A stretch of 64,000 nucleotides of DNA from Podocnemis expansa (Eukaryota; Chordata; Testudines; Podocnemididae), in NCBI GenBank assembly GCA_007922195.1, contig ML682029.1, forward strand, positions 1,122,696 through 1,186,695, written 5' to 3'. Shown one piece after another: positions 23,401 to 34,854 of the stretch (positions within the stretch are counted from its first letter, which is position 1; every line of letters begins with the position of its first letter). The notes beneath the pieces were generated by a model that saw nothing but the letters and a program-made list of their open reading frames with translations, ran no database searches and had not been told where the DNA came from. The translations under genes were made by a program, and so were the position numbers.

Positions 23401-24700
23401 CTAGCAGGAAAGGGGAACTGGTACGTCTCAGCAATGCAAAGAATAACAAAGGTTCTGGGCACTATTTGAATGTGGGGCCCTGGCATGTCCAGGGGCAACC
23501 TCAGCTGCCCTGTCAGCGGCCAGTAGAAATTGAACTGATTACTCATCTAGACTTGGCCTGGGTTTGGATCCGGCCCCAGGCAGCTTTTGTGTCAGGCCTG
23601 TAATATGCAGAGAAGGATCTTGCTGCCTACGAGGGGATTCCCGGCATTAGAGGGGGCAAGCAGTGCAGCTGCTTTGGACACTGGCTGCTTGGGTGAGGGG
23701 GTCCAGGGCACAATAGCTCCTGGCGCCGGGTTCTGGCAGGAACCTTAAGAGCTGGGGGGCTGTGCTGGGAGCAGGATGGGGCTGGGGGGGCACAGGGAAA
23801 GCAGGAGCATGCTGGGACAGATGCCTGGGAGGGCGAATTCGGGCTGAGGGTGCTAGCGATTGCAGGCATCCAGAGGTTCTGCACCAGGGGACTCTAACCC
23901 CAAAGTACAGTGCCGTGCCAGTCTCTCCCTTGGGCATGGTCCCTGGCTCTGGCACCAGCAGTAAAAGCAAGGAACTCTGTAAGGATTGGCCTGGCAGGGA
24001 CGGGCCATGCTGGGCAGATGGGAAGTCCTTAGTGCCCACCTGCAGGGCATGGTACAAGTTGGTGCCACTCCACATGGTCCATCCCCATGGGTGCAAAGTC
24101 GTGGGTCTTTTCATGTCAGTCAGTGGATGGGGCATCAGCTGGGGATTCAAGTGAATCCTGAACTTCAGATCTAGGGGCATTTCCTCCCTGCCTCCTGCCA
24201 CCTTGGGGCCAGGCAGCTACCAGTCCCTGTGCCCCTGTGTGGGGGGAGCTGTGCCCAGCAAGGGCGGGCATTCCCCTCAGCCAGCTAGCCTCTCGGCATG
24301 CCCCCCACATGTCTGCATGCCACAGCCCCTGTTTGCAGCCGGTACACACTGAGGATAATGGTCTACTACTGTCGCTATTTTCTGGAGCTCCAGTGGTGAA
24401 GGCCCAAGTTCAAAGCTGTTGATAGCCCTGCCATGTTGCCCCTCTCTTCAACACACAGCAGTCCTCCTCTGTCAATAAGGTTTTTTTTTTGTTTCTCTTA
24501 GGGAAGAAAAACCAAATGCCCAAATATAGTCGGGGAGTGTCTGGCTTGGCAGCAGCATTACTGAGAAGGATCTGAGCATAAGGGTGGGCCCCAGCCTACA
24601 TGTGAGTTGACAGTGTGGTGCTGTGGCAAAAAAAAACCCCAAAAGCAAATGTCATTGTGGGTTGCGTTAGCACAGCCCTACCATGGAAGTCATGGGAGGC
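23401..24700. other. Non-coding, no gene seen
   Basis: GC-rich sequence with a poly-T tract at about 24,480-24,490. No exon or defined repeat is recognised. Confidence 0.35.
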
Positions 24701-24837
24701 ACTGACACCGCTCTGCTTGGCACTGGCTAGGTTCCAGCTGGAGGATCTTGTCCTGTTTTGATCACCACCATAAAGAAAGGGTGCAGAGACACTGGAAGGG
24801 ATCCAGAGGTGAACGACCAACTTGATAGACTCATAGT

Positions 24838-25248
24838 GTATGTCTGCACTTGCAAATTAGTTTGGATTAAGGAAGCTTAATTCAAACTGACTTAGTCCCT
24901 GTCTACTCTAGACTTCCATTGCTTTGAATTAAGGAATTCCTTAATTCAAACTAATGAAAGCTTAGTTTGAATTAATAACACTTGCCACTTAGTTCGAACT
25001 AAGCCTTTGGTTTTATCCTTAGTTCAACCTAAGGATGGTATAGACAAGGATTAACCCTTAGTTCAAATTTAATAAATTCAAATTAAGGGCAGTTAGTTTG
25101 AATTAACAAAGTGAACTAATTCGACTTAACATTAAGTCGAATTAGTCTACTTTGTTAATTCAAACTAATAAGTTCAAGTTTAGTTTGAACTAACCTCAAA
25201 CTTAGTTTGAATTAACACATTCAAGCTAACTTTTCCTAGTGTAGACAT
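24838..25248. repeat. Large AT-rich foldback element
   Basis: Ends TATGTCTGCACTTGC and CCTAGTGTAGACATAGCC form inverted termini. The interior consists of repeated TTAGTTTGAATTAA / TTAATTCAAACTAA words in both orientations, for example facing copies around 25,127-25,147, so it can fold into nested hairpins. No coding capacity. Confidence 0.75.
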
Positions 25249-25249
25249 A

Positions 25250-25750
25250 GCCATAGACTTTAAGGTCAGAAGGAACTAATATGTGGAGCCCTGCAAATAT
25301 GCAGATATCTGCGGATATTCGCATTATATCCGCATCTGCAGATATAACACGGATATCTGCGAACCATTTCTTGCAGATGCAGATTGGATATGGATCCATG
25401 TATTTGTATCCGCGCAGGGCTCTACCAATATGATCATCCATTCTGCCCTCTTCCATCAGCAAGTGAGCCATGCCCCATGCTACAAAGGAAGGCAAAAAAA
25501 ACCCTTACCCTTTGCCAATCTACCCTGGAGGAAAATTCCTTCCTGACCCCAGATATGGTGATCAGCTAAACTCTGAGCATGTGGGCAAGACTCACCAGCC
25601 AGACACCTGGAAAGAATTCTCTGTAAGAACGCAGAAGCTGTCCCATCTAACATCCCATCAGAGGCCATATTCCCATGGGCATACTTTCCTCTAGTTGTCA
25701 AAGATCAGTTCATTGCCAGATTAGGCCATCCCATCCCCTCCATAAACAAG
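25250..25750 (-). mobile_element. CR1-family 3' end, minus strand
   Basis: The complement of a CR1-like 3' terminus begins at about 25,252 (ATAGACTTTAAGGTCAGAAG) and is followed by the family's 3' untranslated region. It is interrupted at 25,284 by a small hAT-type element. Confidence 0.5.
25284..25424. mobile_element. Short hAT-type MITE, 141 bp
   Basis: Termini TGGAGCCCTGC and GCAGGGCTCTA; flanks ctaatatg (25,276-25,283) and ccaatatg (25,425-25,432), 7 of 8 bases. The interior is made of GCAGATATC / GATATCTGC words in both orientations. The sister copy at 52,181-52,321 is in the opposite orientation. Confidence 0.8.
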
Positions 25751-25860
25751 GGATGGGACGCCAGCTGTGTGAGAAGCGACTGAAGGAGCTGGGCATGTTT
25801 AGTTGGGAATAGAGGAAATTAAGGGGGGGACATGATCTCAGTCTTCAAAGACTTGCAGGG

Positions 25861-26735
25861 CTGCCCAGCTTTTCAGGTACATGTGCAGAACAGGGCAATT
25901 TTGGCACGCTGCCTTTTGACACCTCCGTGCTTCTGGCAGCCAATGGTTTGGGGCGGCCGCGAGCACGGCAGTGGTTGCTGACCCTTTTGGCTAACAGACG
26001 GTCCCCTGAGCTCTCACAAGATGACAGCTTAGGGTGTTGTGGCGGCCGGCCAAGAGCTACAGCGTGCTGCAGTTAACAGCTTCCGGCTGTATCTATGCCT
26101 CAGCCCCTCCGGTAATCCAGCCATTCGAGCATCCACACCAGGCCAGCTCCCAGGGGAAGGTCAGGGAAGTGGCCAGGGCAGCTTCCAATGAGCATCCCTC
26201 AGCAACAGAGGCTCTGGGCCAACAGTGCCTTTTTGAGACAGCCAGCTGTCTCCTCCATGACACACGCCTCAAAGTAAATGCTTCCTGGCTTCCAAGAGCT
26301 GGGCAAGGCTGAGGAGGAACCTTATGGCTGGGCACTAACTGGAGATAGTGCCTGCATATTTCCTAATTTCCTTCTGGTTTGTGTTGGTTTTTATACCAGT
26401 CACCAGAGACCTGGTCAGCAGAGTGTTTAGCAACACTATCACCGATGGGTTGGTCTCTCACACGTGCCCCAGAGGGAGACGTGCATGGCGGGTCGTCTTT
26501 CAACAGGGCTGCTGTTGGTGAATAGACCTGTTGCTGTATGTTTCTAGCAGAGAAGGCAGGTCAAAGCAATGTACTTTACATTTGGAGCAAAAGTAGTGAC
26601 AATTGTAGCAGTCCCTGGCCCTTGGGCAGTTTGTGCCATGGTCTCAGACCGCCAGAGACTGTCACAGATGAGCTTTGCTCCTGATCTGTTGGCTCAGAGG
26701 TGTGAAGGTTTCAACCATGATCTTCAAGCCTGGAC
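25861..26735. other. Non-coding, no gene seen
   Basis: Mixed GC sequence between the CR1 relic and the 1-kb hAT element. No exon is recognised. Confidence 0.35.
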
Positions 26736-26743
26736 CTTTAGAG

Positions 26744-27794
26744 CAGTGGTTCCCAAACAGTGTGCCGCGGGAATGCCCAAAGTGCGCCGCGAGCATCCCC
26801 GAGAGCTGGAGTTAAAGTTGTCTCCCTACTCAGCCTAGCCATGGGCTGTGCAGGGCTGGAAAAAGGCAGGGGTTAAAGTAAGGGGGAAGGCACCAGAACA
26901 CAGTTCCAGGGGCCCCTATTTTTAGGCAGGCAGCATTCTGGCCCCCTAAAAATAGAGGAAGGTACTAGAATGGGGACTTTCAGGGGTCCCCCTAAAAATA
27001 GCAGGAGCAGCCCAAACACACCGTTCAGGTGGCTCCACCTTAAGCCCAGCCAGCAGAGAGTTGCGGGAGGCTGGGAGAGTGTGAATTTCCCCCTGCAGGG
27101 CAGAGCAGCTCCTGTCAGCCAGCCAGCCTGCAAACAGGCCAGGTAAGGGCTTTGGGTGGGGGAGCGCTGCTGTAGGTTTTGTGGGGCAGGTGTGTGTGTA
27201 AGTAGCAGAGGTGGGTGGGAGTGGATGTGTAGCAGAGGGTGTGTGGCTGGGGCTGTGGGGTGGCTGTGTGTGTGGGGTGTAGCTGAGTGCTGGAGGGTCC
27301 ATCACAGGCAGAAGAGATCTGGAGAAGGGGAGGATGGGACCCGCTGGGGTGAGAAGGAGCAGCAGTGGGGTGAGGCTTTGCCCTGGGTGGCAGGGAGCCA
27401 CTGTAGAGAAGGGGAGAGTGGGTGCTGCGCCGTGCTCCCCTGCCCTACCTTCCCACTCCCCAGGTTCCCCTGTCACCCCACAAAGCCACTCCTGTTCTCC
27501 CTTCCTCGCTCCTCTCTTGTCATCCTTGTGCTCTTCCCCACATGGTTGCCCTTCTCCTTTTTTGCCACTCCTGCCACTGCACACAACTCCTGACCACTCT
27601 TGTTTTGCCACCCCCCCCCCCGTTACCCCTACTACCCCACACAGCAGCATTTCTGAAACACTGTGCCATGGTCATGAATATTCATAGGTAATTTAAGTTA
27701 ATTTGAATATTCATGAGTTTTAAATAGTGGTGTGCCTTGAAAAATTTGAAGGTCTCAAGGTGTGCCACGGCAGAGAAAAGGTTGGGAACCACTG
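26744..27794 (+). mobile_element. hAT-type DNA transposon, non-autonomous, 1,051 bp
   Basis: It begins CAGTGGTTCCCAAAC and ends GTTGGGAACCACTG, inverted termini typical of hAT/Charlie elements. Flanks ctttagag (26,736-26,743) and ctttagac (27,795-27,802) agree at 7 of 8 bases. The interior has three CTAAAAATAG-type motifs (26,916-26,925, 26,946-26,955, 26,992-27,001), a G/T-rich minisatellite-like part (27,160-27,300) and C-rich sequence. No transposase frame is recognised. A second, inverted copy enters at 63,066. Confidence 0.85.
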
Positions 27795-28239
27795 CTTTAG
27801 ACGCTTGCGGGGCCAGGCCACGGAGTGCTTTGAAAACAAAGATCAAACCCTTGAACTTAATGTGATGCTGTCCAGATTTAGGGGACCATTTATGGTACTT
27901 TTGTTTATTAATATTTCATAACTGCAATAATGCATAGGAGCTATGTCATGGTCGGTAGCAATAGAAAGGGTGTAACTTGCAAGGAATGATTAGATTATGT
28001 ACTTGTCATATCTGTAGTAAACGTTAAAAATATGTTTGTTGTGTCTGTATTTCAACTTTTGTGATTCTGAGACACTCCCCAGACTGGATGTCTACAGCCA
28101 TTGCCTCACTGATTGCCATTAAGGGAACCACAGGTACAATGGACCTAGGAAGAAACCTGCTCAGTGAGTCACCTGACCTGACCACGTGACTCAACTTCAT
28201 TTTGATTTGCAAAAACCCCACATGGAGAAGGTCAGGGGT

Positions 28240-28248
28240 TATAAAAGG
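28240..28248 (+). promoter_or_regulatory. TATA box of LTR copy B
   Basis: TATAAAAGG about 380 bases into the LTR. The matching word is ATAAAAGGCAG in copy A near 3,607 and its complement in copy E near 43,011. Confidence 0.6.
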
Positions 28249-28492
28249 CAGCAGCCCCAACTCCCTTTGGTCTTCAGTCTCCAGTCCTCACGCAACACCC
28301 AGCTCTGGATCTATTCCTCTGTGACTGGACAAAGGGCTGAGGCCCACTGAGATGCTGGGTGTCCATCAGAAGAACTGGACAAGCCTGCAAACTCCAAATT
28401 CTTCTTAGGGCTTGCTTTACATTGACTCTGAATCATTTGCATATATGTGATTCACTTTGACATCTCTCATAATTTCTTTCTTTCATTTTTAT

Positions 28493-28498
28493 ATTAAA
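28493..28498 (+). terminator. Polyadenylation signal of LTR copy B
   Basis: ATTAAA about 250 bases after the TATA box, in a T-rich context, at the position expected for the R region of an LTR. Confidence 0.45.
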
Positions 28499-28849
28499 CC
28501 TTTAGTTGTAGTTACGAAAGGATTGGCTGGCAGCATAGGATTTTGAGTAAGATCCAAGCCAAGATTGTTCTGGGTGATGTGGCTGGCCGTTTGGGGTCAG
28601 AAGAACCTATCTCTTAAGAGATCCAGTGGCTAGTTGGAGGCCAGGGGCTGGAATGCCGTAAAAGGGGCTATTTGTGCTTTGCTATGTTTCTTGATAACCA
28701 GTGTGAGGAACAAGCAGCAGTTTTGTGACTGACTGGGAGTCTGGCTTAAGTGCCACCCATCAGGGTTCAGAATTTGGCACTCAGTTTTACAGCTTGCCCT
28801 GATTTTTGCACATTCAGGAGGTTATCCCAGCAGGCCCAGCTTATACTTC

Positions 28850-29700
28850 AAGTGACCATTCCCTAGGAAGCCAGTGTGGGGAGTAGAAGATGGGTGGGAT
28901 ATGCTCAACCAGGCAAGAGCTGCTGGCATTCTCTGCCCTTGCTGGAGATTAAGGGCTGGATCTTTGGTGCAAATTGCATTGCTGTAGTCCAGCTGAGAGG
29001 TGGTGAAGGCAGGAACAACTGAGGCCAGGTCTTCACCTGCCAGGATGGGACAGCGGGTCCCAGCCAAGCATTGATGGCAGGAAGCATTATTTGCAGCCAT
29101 AGCGATGGGATTGCTCAGTATTGGTGCAGAAGCCACAAATACTCTGAGACTAGGGACTGAACTGACCAGTCGTGGGGGTGAACCTTCATCAATGGAGACT
29201 TGACTGTGGGTGCAAACACCTCCAGATACTTTCCTTTGCCCACCAGCGGCACCTCTGTTGTGCTTGGTTCAACATCAACCAGCCACTCTTCACCCAAGAG
29301 TTGCTCTCATCCTAGCACCAGGCCATCTTGGGTACGGGGCTGAGATCATATGTGGTGCTGTGTGTCCTTTACCTACTGCTAGCTCATGGGTTCACTGGCT
29401 GGTTGGATGCATGTGTTGAAAAGTGGCCAGAGAGAGAATTGATGCTGGTGTAGCCCCACAAGTGAGGGGGGAGTGCAGGAGACACACTTTCCCATCACTA
29501 CTCATGGGTGCATCCCTCCAGGCAGAACTAAAACCGTCTCGACGCCTTACCCTGAGCCTTGCCAGCTCTCAGTCAGACAGCCGTATCTTATGACCAATGG
29601 TGGGGAAGGTTGTGGAGATGCTCAGGAGGCTGAGAACTGACATCTCTATGTCCTCTAGCCACTGACAGGTGGAGACCAGCCCTCAGGTAGTTTCTGTTCC
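28850..29700 (-). pseudogene. L2-like LINE RT relic
   Basis: The minus-strand frame contains DLASVVPAFTTSQLDYSNAI, which resembles the L2-type RT block with a V..F.TSRLDYCN core. Upstream on that strand is KGKYLEVFAPTVKSPLMK, comparable to the preceding LGV block. Frames are broken and the catalytic part is not seen. Confidence 0.45.
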
Positions 29701-30864
29701 ATGTCCTGGACCAAAACCAGCTTGTACCAAGTCCTGAATGCTGGCTGCTGTGAGGTGAACCTGTGGCTGGCTTCTCTCTAAGTGTGCCAGGTGTGGGTGG
29801 GTTGACACGAGTGATAGCTGGCCAGGCTGGATGGATTCAGGGTGGGTTTGGTCAAATAGGTCGGCCCAGTGTGTGTGGGAGGGATGGTGGGCAGATTCCC
29901 TCCTGGCATGAGAGCAGGGCTGGTTCTCTCTGAAGTAGGGCCAGGTGCTCGTGACAGCTGCATGATCCCCATGTCCTTTCTGCTCCCTTGCACCCCAGTT
30001 GGCTCCCCACAGCCCTCGATCTCAGAGGGTGAGGCAGCAATTGCAATTGGATTTTAAAAGGGGAAATACTAACCCGAAGCCAGCAGTAGGGTGGGATGCC
30101 CTGGGTGGGGCCGGGTTAACAGAGAAGGGTTAAATACCTGCTAGCATGAAAGAGGGCAGCCTGTTGGGATGGAGGCTTTCCTGGAACACAGCTAATTTCT
30201 CGTGATGGGGCTCAGGCCAAGTTTTTGAGGCAGCAGAAGTTGCCTTTGGCCTAGGGAAAGAGCCAGTGTGGCTGCTAGATGCTGAGTTTGTTGTAAACTG
30301 GTTGGGAAAAGCAACACCAGGCTCAGAGATCCACATAGGAAATGCAGATGTTGCAGGCAGAAGCAAGGGTGACGCACTGGGTGGTGCTGTGCTCTGGAAA
30401 GTTGAGCAGGAGGGCTCCACGGGGGTACCGTTCCCTGGCAGTCCGTACGCTGGTGAAACTCCAGAGAGCACTGAACTGGGGAGAGCCGGGTTTAGGGCTC
30501 CCTGCAAGGCACTGACCCCTGGCAATGTGTGCTGGCCTCAATGTAGAACTAGGATGCCTAGATGGTTTTTTTTCCTAATCAGGCATAAACCCAAGGCCAG
30601 GTCCAGCCCTGGATTGACTCAGCCCATTGCGTTAATTTAGAAAATGGGTTGTTCGTCTCCATACGCTCTTGCCAAATTCCAACCTGGCCAAGTCTTTCCC
30701 CAAATGCCTGGCCTCTGTTGTCTCACCTATTCCTCCACTGCTCTGCAGCTGGCAAACCCAGGCCTTGGTGCACATGATGTGCCGTCGTCTCACCTTGTCT
30801 CAGGCCGACAGCTTTCTGCTTGTTCCTTCAAACAGAGTTCCCTCTCTATGATGGCTGATAGGTG
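29701..30864. other. Non-coding, no gene seen
   Basis: Only composition-driven frames. No exon boundary pairs or repeats are recognised. Confidence 0.35.
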
Positions 30865-31354
30865 TGTGACCTGGGCGTCCTAGGATAACCACCTGAATAT
30901 GCAAAGTCAGGGCAAGCTGAAAAACCAGGGGCCAAACTCCCAAACCACTAATGGATGGTACTTAAACCAGACTCCCATCAGCAATACATCATGCTTTTGA
31001 TTCCCCACGCTGGTCATCACGAAGCACAGCAGACTAGAAACAGCCCCCTTCATTCCACATCAGCTTCTCCGGTCCCCACCTAGCCACTGGGCCTTTAAGG
31101 AGACAATGACTGTAGACGTCCAGTCTGGGGAGTTTCCCAGAATCAAATAAGCTGAAGCACAAATATAACAAATGTATTCCTAACGCCTTCTATGCTTATG
31201 ACATCTACAAATATACAGTACAGTCATTCGTAGCAAGTTACAGTCTTTCTATTAGTACCAACTATGGCATAGCTCTAATGGGTCATTGCAATTATGAACT
31301 TATTGCTGTGAAATAGGATCGTAAATGGTACCCCCAAATCCAGACAGCATCACA
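30865..31354 (-). mobile_element. Solo LTR, copy D, internally deleted
   Basis: Both family ends are present (TGTGACCTGGG start, GCATCACA end), but only 490 bp remain. The sequence jumps from the AGCCACTGGGCC block to the GGAGACAATGACTG block, losing about 510 bp relative to copies C and E. Flanks aggtg and gggga do not match, so the insertion site has decayed or rearranged. Confidence 0.75.
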
Positions 31355-32555
31355 GGGGAGGGGGGTCAGATCTATCTTGTCTCTATGCAGCCACACGTGT
31401 TGCTCTTTTTTAAAACAGCCGCCATGTTGCACATCAGAGATGGCTGCTCTCTGGTGGTGGGTGACTAAGGTTGGAAATGTCGCACCAATGAATTTCAGTA
31501 GCAGAAAGTGGAAGGTTGGCAGGTTGTGCTGTGTTTTGGTCTGTGCCGTAATGGGACTCGAAAATGATTTGTGCCCAGGATCCCTGTCTCTGGGCCAGAT
31601 CCTCAGCCCCTCTGTTTGAAGTGGTGTGGAACCAGGCAGCTTTTTCTTTACTTGGTGGGCTGGAGTACAAGGGGATGGTGCTGGGACTCGAGGTCTGCTT
31701 GAAGGAGTGAGAGTCCATGGCCTGCTGTGTGAAGAAGCTCAGAGGAGCTGGGACCAAAAGGGCGTGAGCAGACAACGGGCCTGTCCAGAGGCCAAAGAAA
31801 GCTGGCAGAGGATCTAAAGAAGTCAGGGCTTGGGGCTGGGGAAATGGAAGAAGCTGGGGTTAGAATAACACAAGCCTGCCCGAGCGCCATCACTGATCTT
31901 GAGAGGCCGTTTGCTTTGCCCTTGGTGTTTTGACATGACTGAAGTCTCTGCAGAGCCAGAGACGGGATCCAGAATGGAAGCAGATGAACTGAGGGTGGAA
32001 CTCCGTTAGCTGGCAGCAGTAGCGAGCTGTTATCCTCTCGTGGCACAGGCGCTAGGGGAGGACAGTGTGTGCTGGCGCTCATGGCGGCTCCATGTGAAGA
32101 CAGCTAGCACACCAGGGCACTGCTGCCCTTAGTGTGATAACAGCTAGGACCAGCCGAAGGTGCCAGAGCTAGCACCAGCAGCCTCAGTAGCTGTTGCCCT
32201 TTCACAGCACTTCCCCCCCATCCTGCAGGGAGCGTCTTGTCTTTCTGAGTGAATCCCACTGACTAACGGGGAGGCCTCCTGTGGTGGGGGAGCTGGGTGC
32301 AAGATTGGGGTGCAGCGGGGAGCAGATTCCCAGGCGGGGTCATGTGGAGTGTCAGCACACTAGGTGCTGTGGGCTTGCCCCTCCCTCCTTTGGCCCCGCA
32401 CGTGGCTCACTGGTCACGGCTTCTCTCTGCCAGCGCCTGGCTTCAGCCTCCTCATAAAGCGCAGGCTGATCCCAATTAGAAAGCGCCCAGGGGCACGGAG
32501 CCAATTGGATCACTCAATTGGCTGAAGCATTTCACGCCGCTACCTGGAGGGAGAG
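31355..32555. other. Non-coding, no gene seen
   Basis: Unique-looking sequence with no exon signature on either strand. Confidence 0.35.
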
Positions 32556-32559
32556 GTTT

Positions 32560-32915
32560 TGGTGGGCGCTGGAAGGTTCCTGTGGGAGTTTCATGGGGAC
32601 AGGTTCCCAGGGGTGGCTCCACTGGGCAGGTTTCTGGGGGGCATTTTCTCAGGGGTGGTTGCATGGAGCAGGTTCCCACAGGCAGGTTACTGAGAGAGGT
32701 TTCTGGGGGCATGTTCCATGGGGCAAATCCTGGGGGCAGGCTCCTGGCGACAGTCCCAGGGGGCAGGTTCCTGGGGGTATGTTCCTATGTCCAGTTCCAT
32801 GGGGCAGATTCCCAGCACCCGTTCCACAGGGCACGTTGCTGTGTGCAATTCCATGGGGCATCTTCCATAGGGTAGGTTGCTGGGGCAGGTTCCCATGGGC
32901 GGGTCCAAGGAGAGC
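32560..32915 (+). repeat. Degenerate minisatellite, about 14-bp unit
   Basis: Repeated GTTCCNNGGGGCA-type units of 13-15 bp, clearest at 32,765-32,900. The array opens long frames on both strands (G/F/W-rich on plus, P/GTCP-rich on minus) that are products of the repeat. Confidence 0.75.
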
Positions 32916-33361
32916 TGCACAAAACCAGCACTGTGACCAGCTGGAGGACGAAGGACTGGGGGGGGGGTACAGTGGGGCCCTTGGAGGTGGAGCCGCTTCT
33001 AGACTGAGTAAAAAGCAGGGGCAGAGCTAGCTCTGGGCTCAGGCCTGAACCTTCTGGATTTTGCTCTGTCTGTCTCCATCTTAACCAAGGGCTCTCTACA
33101 CTCTTCTAGGCAGGGCTTTCCTGCGCTGCTGAGCCTCATTCAGGGTCTGAGTCTCCCCAGAATACCCAGCTCAGGTGTACTCGCTGAAGGGGTGCACGGC
33201 ATGACGCTGGGGGTGAAGGCTTCAGTCCTCAGGTTTGGTCCCAAGACGTGGAGAAGCCCAGGGGCTTCTGCCAATGATAGACAGTGGGACACTGGAAAGG
33301 TCCTCCCAGGGGCTGCTTCACAGCCCGTTCAGAGCATCGGACCTGGGCTTTCGGGACACGT

Positions 33362-33535
33362 GCTCTAGCTGTGTGCATTGCACTAGATGCACGCTGGATT
33401 CGTGATACATGTGTGACATGGCTGTGTGCATTGCATTAGACACACAATGGCCCCATGACAGACATGCTAGCTGAGTGCATTGCACTGGACATGGTGGATT
33501 GGATCCATGACATGTGTGCTAGCTTTGTACTAGCC
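33362..33535 (+). repeat. Tandem repeat, three units of about 55 bp
   Basis: Three diverged units each contain GTGCATTGCA(C/T)TAGA-like and CATGACA(T/G)-like words (starts near 33,365, 33,420 and 33,472). Confidence 0.65.
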
Positions 33536-33734
33536 ACCTAATCCCATTATGGGATGAATAAATTTTGAACGCAGCTGGCAGCCCAACCATGGCTGCCCTG
33601 TAAATTGTCTGCCGTGTCAAACCACCCCCTCTGTGCCGAATGACCAGCCTCTTCCGCTCTCCACACACACTCCCCCACCGCCAGGTGCAAGGCTTGGTGC
33701 TTGGGTGTGAGGGTCCACACCTGGGCAACAGCCA

Positions 33735-33900
33735 AGTAACCCAGTGGCTACAGCATCAAGCCAAGAGGCAGGGCATTGGCCTGTGGTCCAGACTCTGATG
33801 ATGGTTCACCGCCTGACCTCGGGCAAGACATTTCCCACCCTGTGCTTTGGTTTTACCAGCTGCACTAATCACACCTGCCATGCAGGGATGTTGGCATCAG
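33735..33900 (+). repeat. CORE/MIR-type SINE
   Basis: ACCCAGTGGCTACAGCATCA (box-A-like), then a core ending in CTCGGGCAAGACATTTCCC and TGTGCTTTGGTTTTACCAG, the usual order of a MIR-type SINE. Confidence 0.5.
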
Positions 33901-34854
33901 GGCAGAAGAAGGGCCCAGTGCCAGCTAGTAGAACTGGTTAGGCTCACGGGAGGCTTTTAATGTCATGAAACGCCAGACCCAGTGAATGCACACACTCACA
34001 CAAGGTTTGTGCAACAGAAGAGCGTGGCTGGTGACAGGGCTCTGCCACACACATGCGTGTAGCTGTGGGCCCAGCACTTGGAGGGGTGGCTCAACATGGC
34101 TCAGTCTGAGATGGTGATGAGCAAACCCTGAAGATCAGAAGGGAGGCAGGGAAGAAACACACCCACTTGGACTGGCAGATGAAGGGCCCTGGCATCTATC
34201 AGTGCCCACAGAGGCTGCTCAGGCTGCTGAGGTCTGGCAGAGCGAGAACGACTCTCTCATCACTCGGCAGGCTGAGAACAGCGCTGACGGAGACCTGTCA
34301 GTCTGCAGGTGCTGGGAGCCTGCGGGGAAGGCTCTGGGCATGTGGGTCTGGGAGTGCCGGTCATTGGTTGATGGTGGGCAGAGATGGGCATGCAGATGGG
34401 GTGCCCTAGGCTTACATGCTGGGATCTCATCTGTCCTTCAGGAGCAAGGCAGGTCTGGGTCCTCAGCAGTGAAACACACATCACATGGGTGATGCACGAG
34501 TGGGCACACCACACCCGAGCACACACTGACCCTAGTCCGGAGGCGGCCTGGGTGTGCTGGAGAATCTGATATTATCCCAATGTGATGTACAGTTCTGTGT
34601 TTCTCTAGCCCCTTTCCTCGAAGGATTTCCAAACTCCTTGCTCACCCAGAGAAATACAATGTGCAAAACTCCTCCTAGGTGGGTTGGTGGCACTAGCCCC
34701 ATGTGCACAGTTTCCCATGTAGGAAAACTGAGGCACAGTGAGGTAGGGGAGGGGCTTCTTCCAGGCAGCCCAGTGAATCTGTGGCAGAGGAGGGACCAGG
34801 CTGAAGCTGGAGAGAACCACAGGGTCTGGCGAGTCCATCAGCCTTGGTGCAAAA
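33901..34854. other. Non-coding with a reverse MIR-like fragment
   Basis: 34,715-34,830 reads AGGAAAACTGAGGCACAGTG and onward, the complement of the MIR 3' part. No gene is seen. Confidence 0.4.

Larger units (their letters stand above)
24700..25860 (+). mobile_element. CR1-like relic split by nested insertions
   Basis: The left part (24,700-24,835) reads like the CR1 RT block around QFWSPHHKKD...LE.VQRR. The right part (25,757-25,860) resumes with the RLKELGMFS...KLRGG block of the same reading order. Between them lie a foldback element and a minus-strand CR1 3' end, so this older CR1 was hit at least twice. Confidence 0.55.
27861..28845 (+). mobile_element. Solo LTR, copy B
   Basis: It begins TGTGATGCTG; flanks cttaa (27,856-27,860) and cttca (28,846-28,850) agree at 4 of 5 bases. 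In the sense direction it has a TATA box, then an ATTAAA polyadenylation signal about 250 bases later, the order expected of U3-R-U5. The right end is decayed from the TCACA seen in other copies. No internal viral genes adjoin it. Confidence 0.8.

Noticed and set aside
16560..24400. Search for CDHR5 neighbours expected from mammalian synteny (IRF7, SCT, DRD4, PHRF1)
   Set aside because: No Trp-rich DNA-binding motif, peptide hormone, seven-helix receptor or PHD-type pattern was seen in any frame.
27334..27691. Proline/serine-rich frames in the 1-kb hAT element
   Set aside because: They fall in G/T- and C-rich minisatellite-like sequence, differ between the two copies, and show no transposase motif.
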